Positions 30,641-43,595 of a DNA stretch of 64,000 nucleotides are shown piece after piece. The notes beneath the pieces were generated by a model. The model was given only the letters and a program-made list of their open reading frames with translations. It had not been told where the DNA came from and did no database searches. The translations under genes and the position numbers were made by a program. Within the stretch, counting starts at the first letter, position 1, and each line of letters starts with the position of its first letter. Source of the stretch: Amphiduros pacificus (Eukaryota > Annelida > Polychaeta > Phyllodocida > Hesionidae); the NCBI GenBank assembly GCA_949316495.1, contig OX439007.1, positions 11,188,049 to 11,252,048 on the forward strand, written 5' to 3'.

Positions 30641-31436
30641 CCTGAGAAGGAATGTATGATATTTACCACAGTCAGATTTCTAATAAAAGTCTCTTCCATA
30701 TAAAAACTTGATATTACAGATATCACTTGACGCTTTGTAATAAACAGCTACAAACTGCATTTATCCTATGTTAATATTTGTTATGGCAATTGTACACACT
30801 GTCATGTCATTTATCAGTTGCTGGGTTTCGGGAGGTCACAGTTTCTGGGTCACTAGGGTTCATAACTATGTTAATAGGAGTATTGTGTCTGCTTGGTTTG
30901 GTGGGCCACGACCGAAACTATGCTAATGGTAACAGATCAACCTCCAGGCATAAATTGTAGCCAAAAACTGTGTCTGGGTTTCTTCAGGCGGTAGGATTAT
31001 CAATAAATGTATCCCTCTCTGTAAAATAATGATATCAGTGTACTAATCTTGGAAATGATTGCTGTTTATAATATTTTGAATTAAGTTTTTTTCTTTAAAA
31101 AAATAATATGGCATTCGAAGCAACTGTTAATTCTAACATCATACCTGGCTTATGGTCATCGCTATGTATCAACCTGAGGGTGTGAATCTTCAGTGATCGA
31201 GTTGCATGCCATTTATCTGACCAAAATAGCACAATCTGTTGTGTTCAGTATGGGACAAAAGGATTCAAGACTCAGTTCTAAACAGATATTTTCTGGTATC
31301 ATTGCTATGGAAAACCCCAGTCTTAATCTTTACATATCAGAGTCCTCAGGTTTGGAATCTTTCCTTTTAAAAAGTGATTATAAAATGAATAAAGGTTATC
31401 TATGACTTGTGCTACGACACATGTCTCCTATGAAGG

Positions 31437-31590
31437 TCGTTTGTTTGTTTGGGGTTTTACATCACTTTCAACATTATTTCGGTCATTTCGTGATGAGACC
31501 TACTTTTAGCAGATATAGTGCTGCCTCACTGAATTGTCATGTCGTAGGTCCTTGACATGACAACCCATCCGGTCACAGATTTACAAGAAA
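31437..31590 (-). mobile_element. SINE, truncated at its tRNA-like end (copy 2)
   Basis: The tail and body of the SINE seen complete at 10803 and 42620; it lacks the tRNA-like head, so it is 5'-truncated. Its truncated edge lies about 25 bp from the surviving exon-2 sequence of the broken gene copy D'. Confidence 0.88.
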
Positions 31591-31616
31591 TTTGACTTGA
31601 ATAATTTACAATTCAT

Positions 31617-32279
31617 CTTTGCCCTCCATGTATACCTTGGCACTGGGAGCATACATGTCTGCCATTCCTGCAAAGTCCTTCTCCATTGACAGACGCTTGA
31701 ACTCCTTGAACAGTGCATCAACTGCACTCTGGGCATCAGCTCTTGTCAAAAGATAATTATGTCAAACATAAGTTTTCGAACAAACCAAACATAGATTTTC
31801 GATAAGAATAACATTTGTTACTGGTAATATTAAGAACATAATCATTAATTTGAATCTTGTGAAAGGCCAATAAGGAAAAGGATATTGAAGAAGATGCATG
31901 GGAAAAGTAGACAAAATGTAAAAAAGTATTCAAAGTATTCAAAAAGTTCACAGAGCAGTTGTCATAATGATTATGAAACATTGGAAATGATCCAGTCTTG
32001 AAATGCACTGAATATTCAATTCATTTATATTTTTTAATTAGGTTCTTTACATTTATTTTTTGTTTTACTTTGTTTTGAACATTCTATTCTTGTATAAAAA
32101 GTATTTTGAAACAGATTTTTCCACCTTATCAACTTTAACAAAGTAGATAAGTTCAGTGATAATAATTATAGTCTATGTTTCAAATATACCTTGTTTCTCC
32201 AACACAAAATTAAACACCATATTTATTTCTGAAGAAACTATTTTGATTATAAAATGATATTAATAGACAAACCCTCCAT
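31617..32279 (-). pseudogene. D': 5' fragment of a SnoaL-like gene (exons 1 and 2 only)
   Basis: 31620-31743 closely matches exon 2 of gene D (ADA-SAVDALFKEFKRL region, then AGMADMYAPSAKVYMEGKDE-like). 32271-32300 matches exon 1 with its ATG at 32279-32277. The copy is disabled. The exon-1 donor reads GTTTGT instead of GTAAAT. The acceptors before exons 1 and 2 each carry a G-to-A change that shifts the AG by one base. The last 15 or so bases of exon 2 and its donor are gone, replaced by the junction with the truncated SINE. Exons 3-7 are absent. It is a relic of duplication of the gene D upstream half. Confidence 0.8.
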
Positions 32280-32870
32280 TGTATGAGGTTGGATTGAGGA
32301 GACTTGAAATATTCAAATAAAGGCATGATCAATGATTATATAAAAGTGATTGTTTTGGAATTTTGAATCATTTGATCTGCTACACCTACCAGACAAAGGC
32401 AACTGGGGCCAGTAAGATGGAGCTGGCATATAGGCGCCATTATCATACATGATATGCTGATGGCATACTACAGAGAATATGTGATTGGAGGACAGACGAG
32501 AACTCCGACCAATGTCCATCCATCACTTTTTTTACACCATTTGGTCCCAGACGATTTGTGGTTTAGAATGAATTTCAAAGCTGTTGTTGGAGGCAATATG
32601 TAATATGAACTAGTTTTTTTTTTTAATTATATTCTATATCTAAATAGCATCTTAGTTTTTACTCTATGTAGGACCATCTGTATGAACATATTATGCAATA
32701 TTCCCTGTATCTAAATATGTATGTAATGGAATTTTCTGATTATCCCACCTTGAACTTATTAAAATATTGGGAAAAATCCATCTCAAATGAAAATTTGTTT
32801 TTCTCCAGTTAATTATATTTTGTGATATCCTTGATAAGGGCAATGTTAGTCTATCAAAATGAACTATTAA

Positions 32871-33589
32871 GGGGCCGTCCATTGAATTGAGTGTGGGATG
32901 AAAAAGGAAATTCACTTCCTTTTCTGTTAGACCCCCCCCCCTCCCCCCTGGTATGCAACTTTCCAAGATGTCATCCCACACATTACATTCTTTTCCCATA
33001 GCTTGTTTGTCACTCTGTCAAAATCTGACACTGGATTTTTCACAATAGGATCCACTTTGATTGTTGATTCTTTTTGAGAAAAAAATAACTTAGACTGAAC
33101 CATCATTTTAGCCATGGTTGCAGGCTGAATGATCTGGCCAGAATGAAGATAACAGTGCTTGAGGCCTGTGAACATGATTGTGTACCTTTCCAGCATTCTG
33201 GTCTAATTGTCTGGTGCACTTCTTTGATGAATAACAAAATCTGTCTAGATATGTGTCTATTCATACTGCTATCAAAACTGCTGTGTTCAATATCAAAGCG
33301 CGTGAGAGAGAACAGGTCTGATGTAGTCAACTTGTTAATTGCACTCTGGGTGACCATGTATTTGAAGATCATTTATTGCTGTGTAAACAGAGTCTGACAG
33401 AGACATGATACTGTATACAATGTTTACACTTTACCCGACACCTATTTGAACTGATTACATTTGACTTCCTGAAAAGTCAAATATGTGGGATAAGCATACA
33501 AAAAAGTATGAACAGCACTCTGGACCCCCCCTCCCCCCTTTGCAACTGATTTCCTTTTTCATCCCACACTCAACTCAATGGACGGCCCC
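32871..33589. mobile_element. Harbinger-like MITE (non-autonomous DNA transposon)
   Basis: Terminal inverted repeats of about 40 bp begin GGGGCCGTCCATTGA at the left and end in the complement at the right, with C-rich/G-rich subterminal tracts. It is flanked by a 3-bp TAA target duplication (32868-32870 and 33590-33592), typical of PIF/Harbinger. The paralogous segment near 38305-38315 reads CTATTAAAGT with no insert, a clean empty site. Internal open frames (32927-33196 and 33103-33372, minus) show no transposase motif. Confidence 0.88.
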
Positions 33590-34913
33590 TAAAGTATGGA
33601 TTATCCTTACTTGGTAAGTAAATATGAATGCAGTGTTTACCGTAGGTCTGGACATCACAACTTAGATCCTTTTTGTGTGGAGCTGCTTCTTGTCATTTCC
33701 ATTGTCTTAATTACAAGCTCATTATGGTGTGTATCACATGACAAATAGACAATTGACTGTCAACAGGCCATTGTTTTGTCCAAATCTTAAAATATTTCAA
33801 CTGAAGCCATTTTTTCCTCCAGATGAATTTAAAGAGTATTAAGAAACTTACTCAGCAATTTATTAATAGGGGGAATGTATGAATGTTTGCTTTACGACAT
33901 ATTGAGACAATGAAATTTAATAGTGAGAAAACTTAATCTGGGATAGATTTTTCAGCACGAGCAATGGCACACTAGGGAATGGTATAACAGTTCCTGTTCT
34001 CCTTAAGAGGATGTTTACTTTGGTCAATTGAGAATGATGAATGATTTGTTAATGTCAAAGATGGTTTAGAAATGTTTGATATGGATGGGATGAGCAGGTC
34101 CGGGTTTACTTTTTATCCATGTGCATTTCATCATGTAATAATGAAAAACAAATGTTGACCAAAAAAAGAACTTGAAAATGACCGAATCGATGAATAGGCA
34201 GTAATGCAGCTTGGTCAGACCAGATGTTTGCCCAAACTAACCTATACCCCTCTGAATGGCACTTTAAATCGAAGTTACTGTGAGAGCATATTATCCTCCA
34301 GGTGACACATTATGAGACCGGGTCAGTGTAGACTGCTTTCCAAGTCTTGGATACCTCATAACTAAACCAGATTTATCTTGCGAAACCATCAAACTAGTGT
34401 TACAGTTAATGTAAACATGTATAAAGCGTGACTAAATTGGGATTTAGATTCACACACATAGATATGCCAGATAAAAACTTTAAGAAATTCAATTTAAGAT
34501 TTGTGAATGGCATTTTAAAGATCTAGGGTTCTAAGATGATAGGGTTCTATTATAGATTTACATCAAGACAAAATTACAATGCCCAGGCTTAGGTTGAGCA
34601 GATTGTTTACTTATTTTGAAATTATCAAATGTTTTTATTTTAATTTGTAGTATTTTAATGTGTGTGATCTGTTCTTTAGCATCAAAGATCTTCTAATACA
34701 TTTGTCTTTTGTCTGGGCTAAAGATGTGTTGATTAAACAAAACAATTCTAAACCCTGGATAGATATTTCCTAAAAATGGAAATACAATTTTGAAAAGAAT
34801 TGAGTTTCAAAGATGGCCGAAGGTTTCTTGAAGCATGCTTTCAAATCTGTTAAGGGTTTACCAATGTAATGAAATGATAAAAAACAAATATAAGATTACG
34901 AATTACAAATGTT

Positions 34914-34919
34914 TTTATT
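34914..34919 (-). terminator. Candidate polyadenylation signal of gene D
   Basis: AATAAA on the minus strand, about 175 bp 3' of the gene D stop codon, matching the spacing seen for gene C. Confidence 0.5.
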
Positions 34920-35093
34920 TTTCAATCTATTTATATCTATGTTGACATATCTGACAAAGGTTTCTAGTAAGATATGCTACATCAAATTCTCTATATGTTA
35001 TTGATCCAAAGTCATTTAATATACATGCCCCAAATACACATGCATATTAGGTTATACAATACACTGCTCTTCATGGTTTCATGGATTATAATA

Positions 35094-37663
35094 TTACTTG
35101 TTTGCGGTTTTTGGGTTCATTATGTCACCGTGAATACAGAGCTTGCCATTCACCCTTTTCCAAACTACTGTGTATCTGGATAAAAGCATCAAATAATATT
35201 GATTATTAGCTAAATGTAAACGATAATTAGCTAATGTAAAAAATGACCTAGGTTTATGTAAGAGATGGATTTTCCAAGCTCAGTTAATCATGAAAGATAC
35301 TTACAATCCTGTATCACTTGGCACTCCAGTATTATCCCGGGCAATGAATTCTCCTCCACACTCTACAACTACATCGTCAGAAATCTTCACAATATCACCC
35401 ACCACCTGGTCTGCTCTCTGGGCCTGAGGTACAGGATATTCCTTAAAGAGTGTCAGGAGGTCTTGAAAGAAAGCAGTCACATTCACATATTGGTATTTTA
35501 TATAAGAAGTGGATATATCATAAGATGTATCTTAAGCAATCTTCATTAATAATGTATATCATACCAAATAAGGTATACCAGATCAATTCACCTAGTTTAG
35601 AGTGAACTTTAGAGTGAACTCAGAGTGAACTGGAAACAGCGAGAATGAATATAAAATATATGTCGATGAGACTAGCAACATGTGAGTATGATCAATGCCC
35701 AGTACTGGACGTGGTGCTTGTCTTCCAGCCCGCAATAAATCTATGATTTATAGATTGAATTTACCTATTTAACTCATGCAACTCAAATTATCATAAGTTT
35801 TGATAATACCATATTTTAGGAAATTTAATGCAAGATGCGGACTTGCAGCAATTGATTTATGATACATTTTAACTCACCAGTTTTGCCTTTGACCATGGGG
35901 TATCCAGGAATTAGAATTTTGACATCGTCAGTGTACATTTCTTTCACCAGCCCTTCATAATCTTTGGCAGAATACAACATGTTAAACCTTGCAAATCTCT
36001 CCCTCAACTCTGTTTTGACATCTGAAATGATGAACAAGACTTTTGCAGTTAAAAGATCATATCATTCAAGTGGTATGTTTGAAAAGTTACAACGTGAATG
36101 TTAGGATATTAATGTCCGAACATTACCATATTTCTTGTCAGTGTTGGAGAAGTCGTGAGTGACAAACCAAAGATTTCCAATTTTCTTGAAAACAGAGATG
36201 TACCTGGAAAATTTAAATAGACATCCCTGTCTAACAAGCCATAATCTTGATGTAATTATAGATAGGAGAGTAATGCCATTAGGTCAAATAGAAAGGCATT
36301 GTTGACAATATCAATATAATTTGTGTACTCCTACAGGAGATAACTATAAAGTAATAACAGTTCATCAGCAATGAAGAGTACTCATAGGCTACCACAGCCC
36401 TGTCAAAATATTTTGTTTTGTTTTTGTTTTGTTTTTGGTTTTTGGTTTATCTTTTTTGTTTTTTTTGTTGTTTTTTTTGGGGGGGATTTATCTTTTTCTT
36501 TTAAATGTTTTCCTTTCAATTAGATGCATGTTCATGAAAACACTATTTGCTGTGTTGTCAGAGTAATATTTACTATGTTCAGTTTTTGTTATCTCATCTT
36601 GTATTTCACATGGTAATCTGATCTAATTCACGTTCAAAAATATTACCAATCTTGAAAAATATTTACACATATCTGCATACAATATATGATTTCTACCTAT
36701 TTATCACAGCGACCTTATTCAATGTATTTGATAAGTAGTTCATAGACTTACTTTCCTCTCATGCGTTCTTCGCCTTTTTTGTCAACACCAACAAAGTGGC
36801 CTATTGAAGTGGCACTGTCCTCTCCACCAATGAACTCCTCCACTTTGATATCCCAGTCCTGAACACCAAATACCTCAAAGGCTGCCGCTGCTTCCATTAT
36901 ACCTGAATGTATATCAAATGGATAGTATCTTAGACATTGAAAATATTACCTGATAGAATACCCCATATGCTAGTTTTAATTTGCTATTCTCAGTGATAAT
37001 GTTTTCAATTGATTGACTTTTTTCAGTTTGTGCGCTGTTTATCCAGGTAAAATCATGAATTGTTGCTTGATCACTTGAACTGCATGATGACGTGATTCTC
37101 ACCCTGTCTGCCAACTACAGGTTCATCTTTGCCCTCCATGTACATCTTAGCACCAGGAGCATACAGGTCTGCCATTCCTGCAAAGTCCTTCTCCAATGCC
37201 AGACGCTTGAACTCCTTGAACAGTGCATCAACTGCACTCTTGGCATCAGCTCCTGTCATGAAAAGATGATTATGTGCATTTTCTGTGAACATTCCTTTCT
37301 TGTATACAATGTATTTTGGCAACTTGTATACTTCAAAATTGAACAAGATTAATGATCTATGATTATATTTGGTAACTGACTTACATGATATTGAAATGTA
37401 TGCTATAAGGCTTTTCCAATTCATAGAGATGAGTTTGCAAAAATATAACTTATCTTATTGTGAATAACTGCAAATTAAATTTTAAAAGTCAAAGATGGAA
37501 TAGTTTATATTCTGATTGATCAAATGATTCATTAACATTCATTAACTTTGTCCATTGGAATTATCAAATAAACCTTGTTCCTACAACCTTATATGCAGTG
37601 GTAAAATAAGACAGCATTACCATACTTTGATTATAAGGTGACATTAGTAGATTTACCTTCCAT
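35094..37663 (-). CDS. Gene D: two-domain SnoaL-like/DUF4440 (NTF2-fold) protein, 7 coding exons
   Basis: Exons on the minus strand: 37657-37687 (ATG at 37663-37661), 37103-37252, 36752-36902, 36127-36203, 35878-36021, 35305-35461, 35094-35175. This is the most compact copy and encodes 255 residues. Domain 1 (4-128) includes FKEFKRLALEKDFAGMADLY and the strand pair YISVFKKIGNLWFVTHDF. Domain 2 (129-255) includes ERFARFNMLYSAKDYEGLVK, a proline/glycine turn IPGYPMVKGK and the closing YTVVWKRVNGKLCIHGDIM. The repeated layout shows two fused NTF2 folds. No catalytic set, signal peptide or membrane segment is visible, so a soluble ligand-binding or scaffold role is possible but unproven. The CAG acceptor at 37690-37688 implies a non-coding first exon. 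The 5' half was duplicated as D'. Confidence 0.88.
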
Positions 37664-38049
37664 TGTATGAGGTTGGATTGAATAGACCTGAAATATTAAG
37701 ATAAAAACATGATCAATGATAATACAAAATTAAATTGTGCAAATACGAATGATATGATTTGCTATACCTACTGTAGTCAAGGCAATGGGAAGGCTCTGGC
37801 AGTCAAAGGAATGGGGACCTTGTCAATGCGATCAAGCCTACATATAGGCATCATTATCGTAAATGATATGCTGATTACATACTGGGAAAACTATGTGATT
37901 GGAGGACGGAACAAGAACTCAACCCAATGTCCATCAATCACTTTTTTTTTACACCATTTGGTCCGAGATGATTTTATGATATATTAGATATATTATGTGG
38001 TTTAGAATGAATTTCAAGGCTATTATTGCAGCAAAAAGTGATATGAACT

Positions 38050-39593
38050 GTTTTATTTTGCTTTATAATTTATGATTTATATCTAAATAGCATCTTATTT
38101 TTCCTTGTATTCAAATATGTATGTAATGGACATTTTATGTTCTAAATATCCAATGCCACCATAAATATGAATTCTTTGATTATCATACCTTAAACTTGTC
38201 ACAAGATTTTTTTTTTATACATTCCGCAAGAAAAAAATGTTTTTATTGTTAGTTATTTTGTGTGATATCCTAAAAAAGGACAATGTTAGTTTGTCAAATG
38301 AACTATTAAAGTGGGATTAATGTATTCCTATTACTTGGTAAGTAAATATGATAGCTGTGTTTAACCATAGGTCAGAGCATTAGGACATAGATCAATCACA
38401 TGCAGAACTGCATCCTGCTATTTCCATTCATCAGCTTGATATCACCTATATCACAAGCTCATAATGTAGTGTATTACATGACAAATAGACAAACGACTTT
38501 TAAAGTTGAATTGTTTTGTTCAAAGCCAAGAAATATTTAAACTGAAACCATTTTTAGTATAAAGGAAAAAATGTACACAGCAATTCATTAAGAATGATAG
38601 TGAATGAATGTTTGCTTCATAGCACATTGACACAAAGACATTTAATAGTGAGAGAATTAGGTATAGGATAGATTTTTCAGCAATGGCACACAGGGGAAAG
38701 TTATTGTGGTCCCTGTCAGGGATATTCCTATATTAAGTTTATGATCTGACTTATCAAGATGATATTTTCTGACTTATAAAGTTGATATATTCTTGGATGA
38801 ACAATTCATGTTTACCCTCATTATATACACATTTGATGATTTAAAAATCACATGTTAGCCAATAATTAAAGCTCATTGACAATTGTTATTAATTAATTGA
38901 CCCTGTAATGTAATTATACACTTTAATGTAGGAATATGTGTTTGGAAAGGTTGTTAATGGCAAAACACTGTTGATTTCAAGCCATATTATGCCCCACAAA
39001 AGAGGTTTCTAGTCCATAGAATCTTTCATTTTACAAAATATTGTGAAACATATACCAGAAAAGGATTTTAGATTGACCCTATACAGTCATCCATCACAGC
39101 TGGTCAAGTACAAATGCATGCCATATTAAAGCAGATAGATGTAGCCTACACAAAGGTAAACAAAAAGTAAACCATTAAGAACCAAATTCAATTTTGTAGA
39201 TTTTGCAATTGATAAAATGTGAGTTTTCCAGTGTCTGAGACCAAAATGATCTGAGATAAGTTATGAATATGTCTAGTGCATTGTAACAGTGCCAAATGTT
39301 TTATCATGAACTTGTGTCTCGGTGGTCTGATTAATTGCATATCATTTGCTCATTGCAAGTTTGTTTGCCAAACAGTTTGCCTGGATCCTCATTTCCATAC
39401 AAACAAGGACTGTGCTTAACCCAGATGTCATGACAATATATAAATCCTACACTCATCCTGGTATAGATATGCAACTTATTATTCCAAAACCATAATATTT
39501 TCAAGATTTAAGATTTTCAAGATGTGGTGTTGTCCATATCTGACCATGTCAGCCATTTTGGAAATCAACAAGTCACATTTCACCTGTATGTCC
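38050..39593. other. Upstream flank of gene D
   Basis: The left half is paralogous to 32610-34150. 38880-39593 has no counterpart in D' and no supported gene. Confidence 0.5.
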
Positions 39594-40152
39594 CATAATG
39601 AACTTGAATGATTGAATGAATGAATGGTTTCTTTACGGCACATCGACACAATGAGGTCATTCAGTGCCAAAATAGTAAAAACAGAAACGTAATATTGACT
39701 GGAAACAAAATGTAAATATTAATACAATATGTAGATAACACAAGAATTTAACAACAGCATTTATATAACATCAATCAAATATAATAAATATGTATAATTT
39801 GTCAAAAAGACTTTTTCAGTTTGTTTTGCAGTTCTTGATAAATAAGTCAATGACATAAATAAACAAAAGCTCTGCCCTTAAAACTGATTATAAAGTCCTA
39901 TATGAGTTAAAAACGATACTATCACAGAAGTATCTACAGTATCAAATAACGTATGTAAACCTTGTACATTAAAATATGTTTAATAGTCAAAGCCCTTTGA
40001 CAACCAATACATTCAGGTTGATCTTCACCTTTAAGCAGATAACAGTGCGTCAAATGACTATGTCCTATTCTTATACGGGTTAAAACTGACTCTTCCCTGC
40101 GGTTAATTCTAATAGCACCTTTAGTTTTGCATAGAACGGGCTTAATTTCATG

Positions 40153-43100
40153 TCATTTATTAAAAATATCTTCGTTCCAGCGCAACTGCCATTTAGAACG
40201 TAAAAAAACAGTAATATATTTCTTAAACTCTGTATATGGAATAAGTAAATCTATTGGGCGTTTGTCCAATGCTGCTTTGGCAGCTTGGTCAGCAGCCTCA
40301 TTTCCATGGATTCCAATATGACTGGGGATCCAATAAAAACGAATTTCTTTATTTTCATCTGTACAAAGTCTATGATATTGTTCGAGAATTTTGTAAATAA
40401 AGGGATTTTTCCAATCCTTTGCTTTCAATGCTTGTAAACAAGACAAAGAATCAGAAAAAATTAAAAATGTTTGATGTGGAGAAGTCTCCACATGATCCAA
40501 AGCAAGGTACAAAGCATGTAGTTCTGCAGAAAAAATATCGATGATTTATTTGGCAGACGTATGATTGCCCTTAACAGCAGCTGCAGCAGCCTTCTCATCG
40601 TCAAATGATCCATCAGTGTATAAACACTGATATCCAGTGAAAATAGATTTAATTTCTTTATATCTATTTATATAAAGGGATGGATCTGTTGAGCATTTCT
40701 TTAATTCTGACATGGCTAGATTAATATTTAAAGTTGCATAGGTCCATGGAGGTGTTTCTGGATATGGAAATTTAGCTACATGATTCAGATTTAAATTTAA
40801 AGATTGTAAAGATTCTTTAATGAGAATGCCAAAAGTCGGTATTGTATCTGGTTTATTTTCAAAAAGATCAAAATAATTTGGATTGAATATAGCGTCATGT
40901 ACAGGATTGTCTGGACAAGCTGCAATTTTTGCAGCAGACTGAAGGGTAAGCTTTTCTCTTCTTAAATCAAGAGGCAGTTCATCTGCCTCTACTGCCAAGC
41001 TATCTGCAGGCGAGGTACGAAATGCACCAAGGCATAGTCTTAACCCTTGATTCTGTACAGGATCAAGCACTTTAATATACGATGGACGTGCTGATCCATA
41101 TACCATACACCCATAATCAAGTTTGGAACGTACCAGCGCTCTATATAATAAAACATTACGGTCCCCTACCTAATCGGTATGGGCAAGAACCCGTAATAAA
41201 TCTTTCTGGCATTTCTTTTTTACATATTTAGTATGAGGGATAAAAGATAGTTTTCTATCAAAGTCCAAGAAACTTGGTTTCTTCGACAACAGGGATTCGA
41301 GTTTGGCCAAGGTGTAGATCAGGATCTGGGTGAGCCTTCCACTTTTAACAAAAGTGCATACATACAGTCTTTTTCAAAGAAAACTTAAATCCATTGTTAT
41401 CAGCCCATTCTTGTAATCTATTAAGGTGTTGTTGGAGCTGTCGTTCTATTGTATGCATGCTTGCTGACCTGTAGCTTAAGTTGAAATCATCAACAAAAAG
41501 TGAGCAATCTGCTCCAGGCCTCATACAATCAACAATGATGTTAATTTTAATAATAAAAAGGGTGACTGATAATATACTTCCCTGTGGAACACCCATTTCC
41601 TGATCAAAAGCATCAGAAAGTGATGAACCAACTCGGACCCTGAATTGTCTATTTGACAAAAAAAATTGAATAAAAAGGGGTAAAAGACCCCTTAATCCCA
41701 TATCATATAAATCACTCATTATTCCATATTTCCATGTGGTGTCGTATGCTTTCTCTAAATCAAAAAATATACTAACCACATGTTCTCCTTTTATAAAACC
41801 CTCTCGTATAAACGTTTCTAAACGTACCAGATGGTCAACAGTACTTCGCGTTTTTCTAAAGCCACTCTGTACAACAGAAATATAAGCCGCAGTTTCTAAA
41901 AACCAAACTAAACGCTTGTTAATCATTCGTTCCATTGATTTACAAATACAACTTGTTAACGCAATGGGACAATAATTATTTGAATCTGATGAGTCTTTGC
42001 CAAGTTATTAGATATGAAATTTAGTTGGTTTCTTTCTTTTCTATTTTTTATTTGTTGGAATTTTGTAGAATAATTATCAGATGAGGAATTCTTGGAAATA
42101 GTTTGACCTATTGTGTTACCTATTTCGGTGGGATTTTTGATTAAATGGCCATTATGATTTAGATGTTTGATCCTTGCTCCACTTCCCTTCCCAGTAATTT
42201 TACGCACCATATCCCAGCATTTTTTAATTGGTGAACGTGTATTCAATTTAGAAACGTAATCTTTCCAACTTTTTCTTTTGCTTATTTTAATAATATAACG
42301 GGCTTTAGCTCTTTTTTTACGAAATTTGTGCAAATTATATTGAGTTGGCTGTCGATTAAATATTTTTAAAGCTTTTTTTCGCTCCTTGACAGCTTTTTTG
42401 CACTCATCATTAAACCAGGGTTTATCTTTAATTTTAGAATTTGGCTTTGATTTGGAAATACACCCATCAGCAATATCATACAATTTATCCGTAAAAACTT
42501 GAAGAGGATCATCAACGTTGTTAAAAATTTCTGGAGTTATTTTATTAAAACAAGATGTCTGAAATTTTGCCCAATCGGCTTGATGAAATTTCCACTTAGG
42601 GATTCGTTCGTCTGGTGGATTTGTTTGTTTGTTTGGGGTTTTACATCACTTTCAACAGTATTTCAGTCATTTCGTGATGAGACCTACTTGTAGCAGATAT
42701 AGTGCTGCCTCACTGAATTGTCATGTCGCAGGTCCTTGACATGACAACTCACCCGGTCACAGATTTACAAGGACAACGGGTTAACCCTTTAGGCACGGTC
42801 CTCAGCTCATGTAGGAAATTGTATCATGAATTCAATCCCGGCACGGCCGGGGTTCGAACCCACGACCTTTGGATCACCACAGAGGAACTGGTGCTAATAA
42901 GCTGGCGCTCTAACCAACTGCGCCACGGCCCGTGGCCCTCGTCTGGTGGAGGAAAATGGTTATTTAAAATAATGGGGTAATGATCACTACCCCATTGATC
43001 TTCCTCTACTTCCCAGGAATAGTCTAAAAATAAATTTGGAGTGCACATGGAGAGATCTATTGATGTTAAAGAGCCTGTAGCAGGATGTAAATATGTTGGA

Positions 43101-43556
43101 GAATCGTTATTCCAAAGGCACAAACTATAATATTATTATTTAAGAAATCTTCTATTATACGTCCTTTGGCATCAGTATTATTTCTGAGTTATTAGGTTAT
43201 TTAAATCTGTAATATTAATTGGTTCACTTGGTGGTAAATATACTGAACATATTGTCAATGTATTGTGCAAGGTAACCCTAACAGCAGAAGCTTGTAAATT
43301 AGTATTTAATGTTACTTTACTTTGGGGTATACAGGATTTAACAAAAATAGAAACTCCGCCATGTGCTCGGTCCATAATGTCAATTGAACCAACTTTATTA
43401 TACAGTACATATCCCTTAAAAGTTGTGGAATTATCTTTGAATTTAGTTTCTTGTAAACAAATTACCGATGCATTATATTTTTGGGCTAATAACTCCAGTT
43501 CTGGCCTGTTTGCCTCAATCCTCTACAGTTCCATTGTATGATACTGCTGATAGCCA
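40153..43556 (-). pseudogene. LINE ORF2: endonuclease, reverse transcriptase, RNase H
   Basis: It starts at an ATG at 43556 (MAISSIIQWNCRGLRQT). Endonuclease features follow: ICLQETKF near 43455, GGVSIFVKSCIP near 43350 and WGSDHYPI near 43000. The SINE interrupts the endonuclease-RT linker. The reverse transcriptase spans about 42480-41345, with MGVPQGSI near 41590 and FVDD near 41495, where the usual YADD/FVDD aspartates are kept. The region typical of these elements, LRLCLGAFRTSPADSLAVEA, is at about 41000-41045. RNase H follows, with LYTDGSFDD near 40610, FSDS near 40455 and WIPSHIGIHGNEAADQAAK near 40310-40270. The frame changes at least four times (around 40530, 41110-41345, 41940 and 43130-43180), so it cannot make a functional protein. 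Confidence 0.9.
42620..42938 (-). mobile_element. tRNA-derived SINE nested in the LINE (copy 3)
   Basis: A 319-bp insertion flanked by a perfect 12-bp target duplication TCGTCTGGTGGA (42608-42619 and 42939-42950). On the minus strand the tRNA-like head carries A box TGGCGCAGTTGG (near 42925) and B box GGTTCGAACCC (near 42855), and the tail is (CAAA)n. It splits LINE ORF2 between the endonuclease and reverse transcriptase, so it is younger than the LINE. Confidence 0.95.
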
Positions 43557-43595
43557 TATTAAAAATAATGAGTATTAATAAAGGATTTAACATGA

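Larger units (their letters stand above)
31613..34645. repeat. Segmental duplication of the gene D 5' region
   Basis: Colinear with 37115-39000 plus 45350-45725. Examples: the block with CCATCACTTTTTTTACACCATTTGGTC at 32518-32550 and 37930-37965 (shown in part), TACTTGGTAAGTAAATATGA at 33610 and 38333, GATAGATTTTTCAGCA at 33942 and 38668, and ATTCACACACAT at 34450 and 45475. Identity falls from exon to flank but order is kept. Each copy has its own later insertions: a MITE here, a LINE in the other. Confidence 0.85.

Noticed and set aside
32691-33372. Transposase in the Harbinger-like element
   Set aside because: Short frames only, with no DDE or Myb-like motif; the element is a non-autonomous MITE.
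36408-36490. G/T-rich tract as a regulatory element
   Set aside because: Low-complexity TTTTG repeats in intron 3 of gene D; nothing specific.
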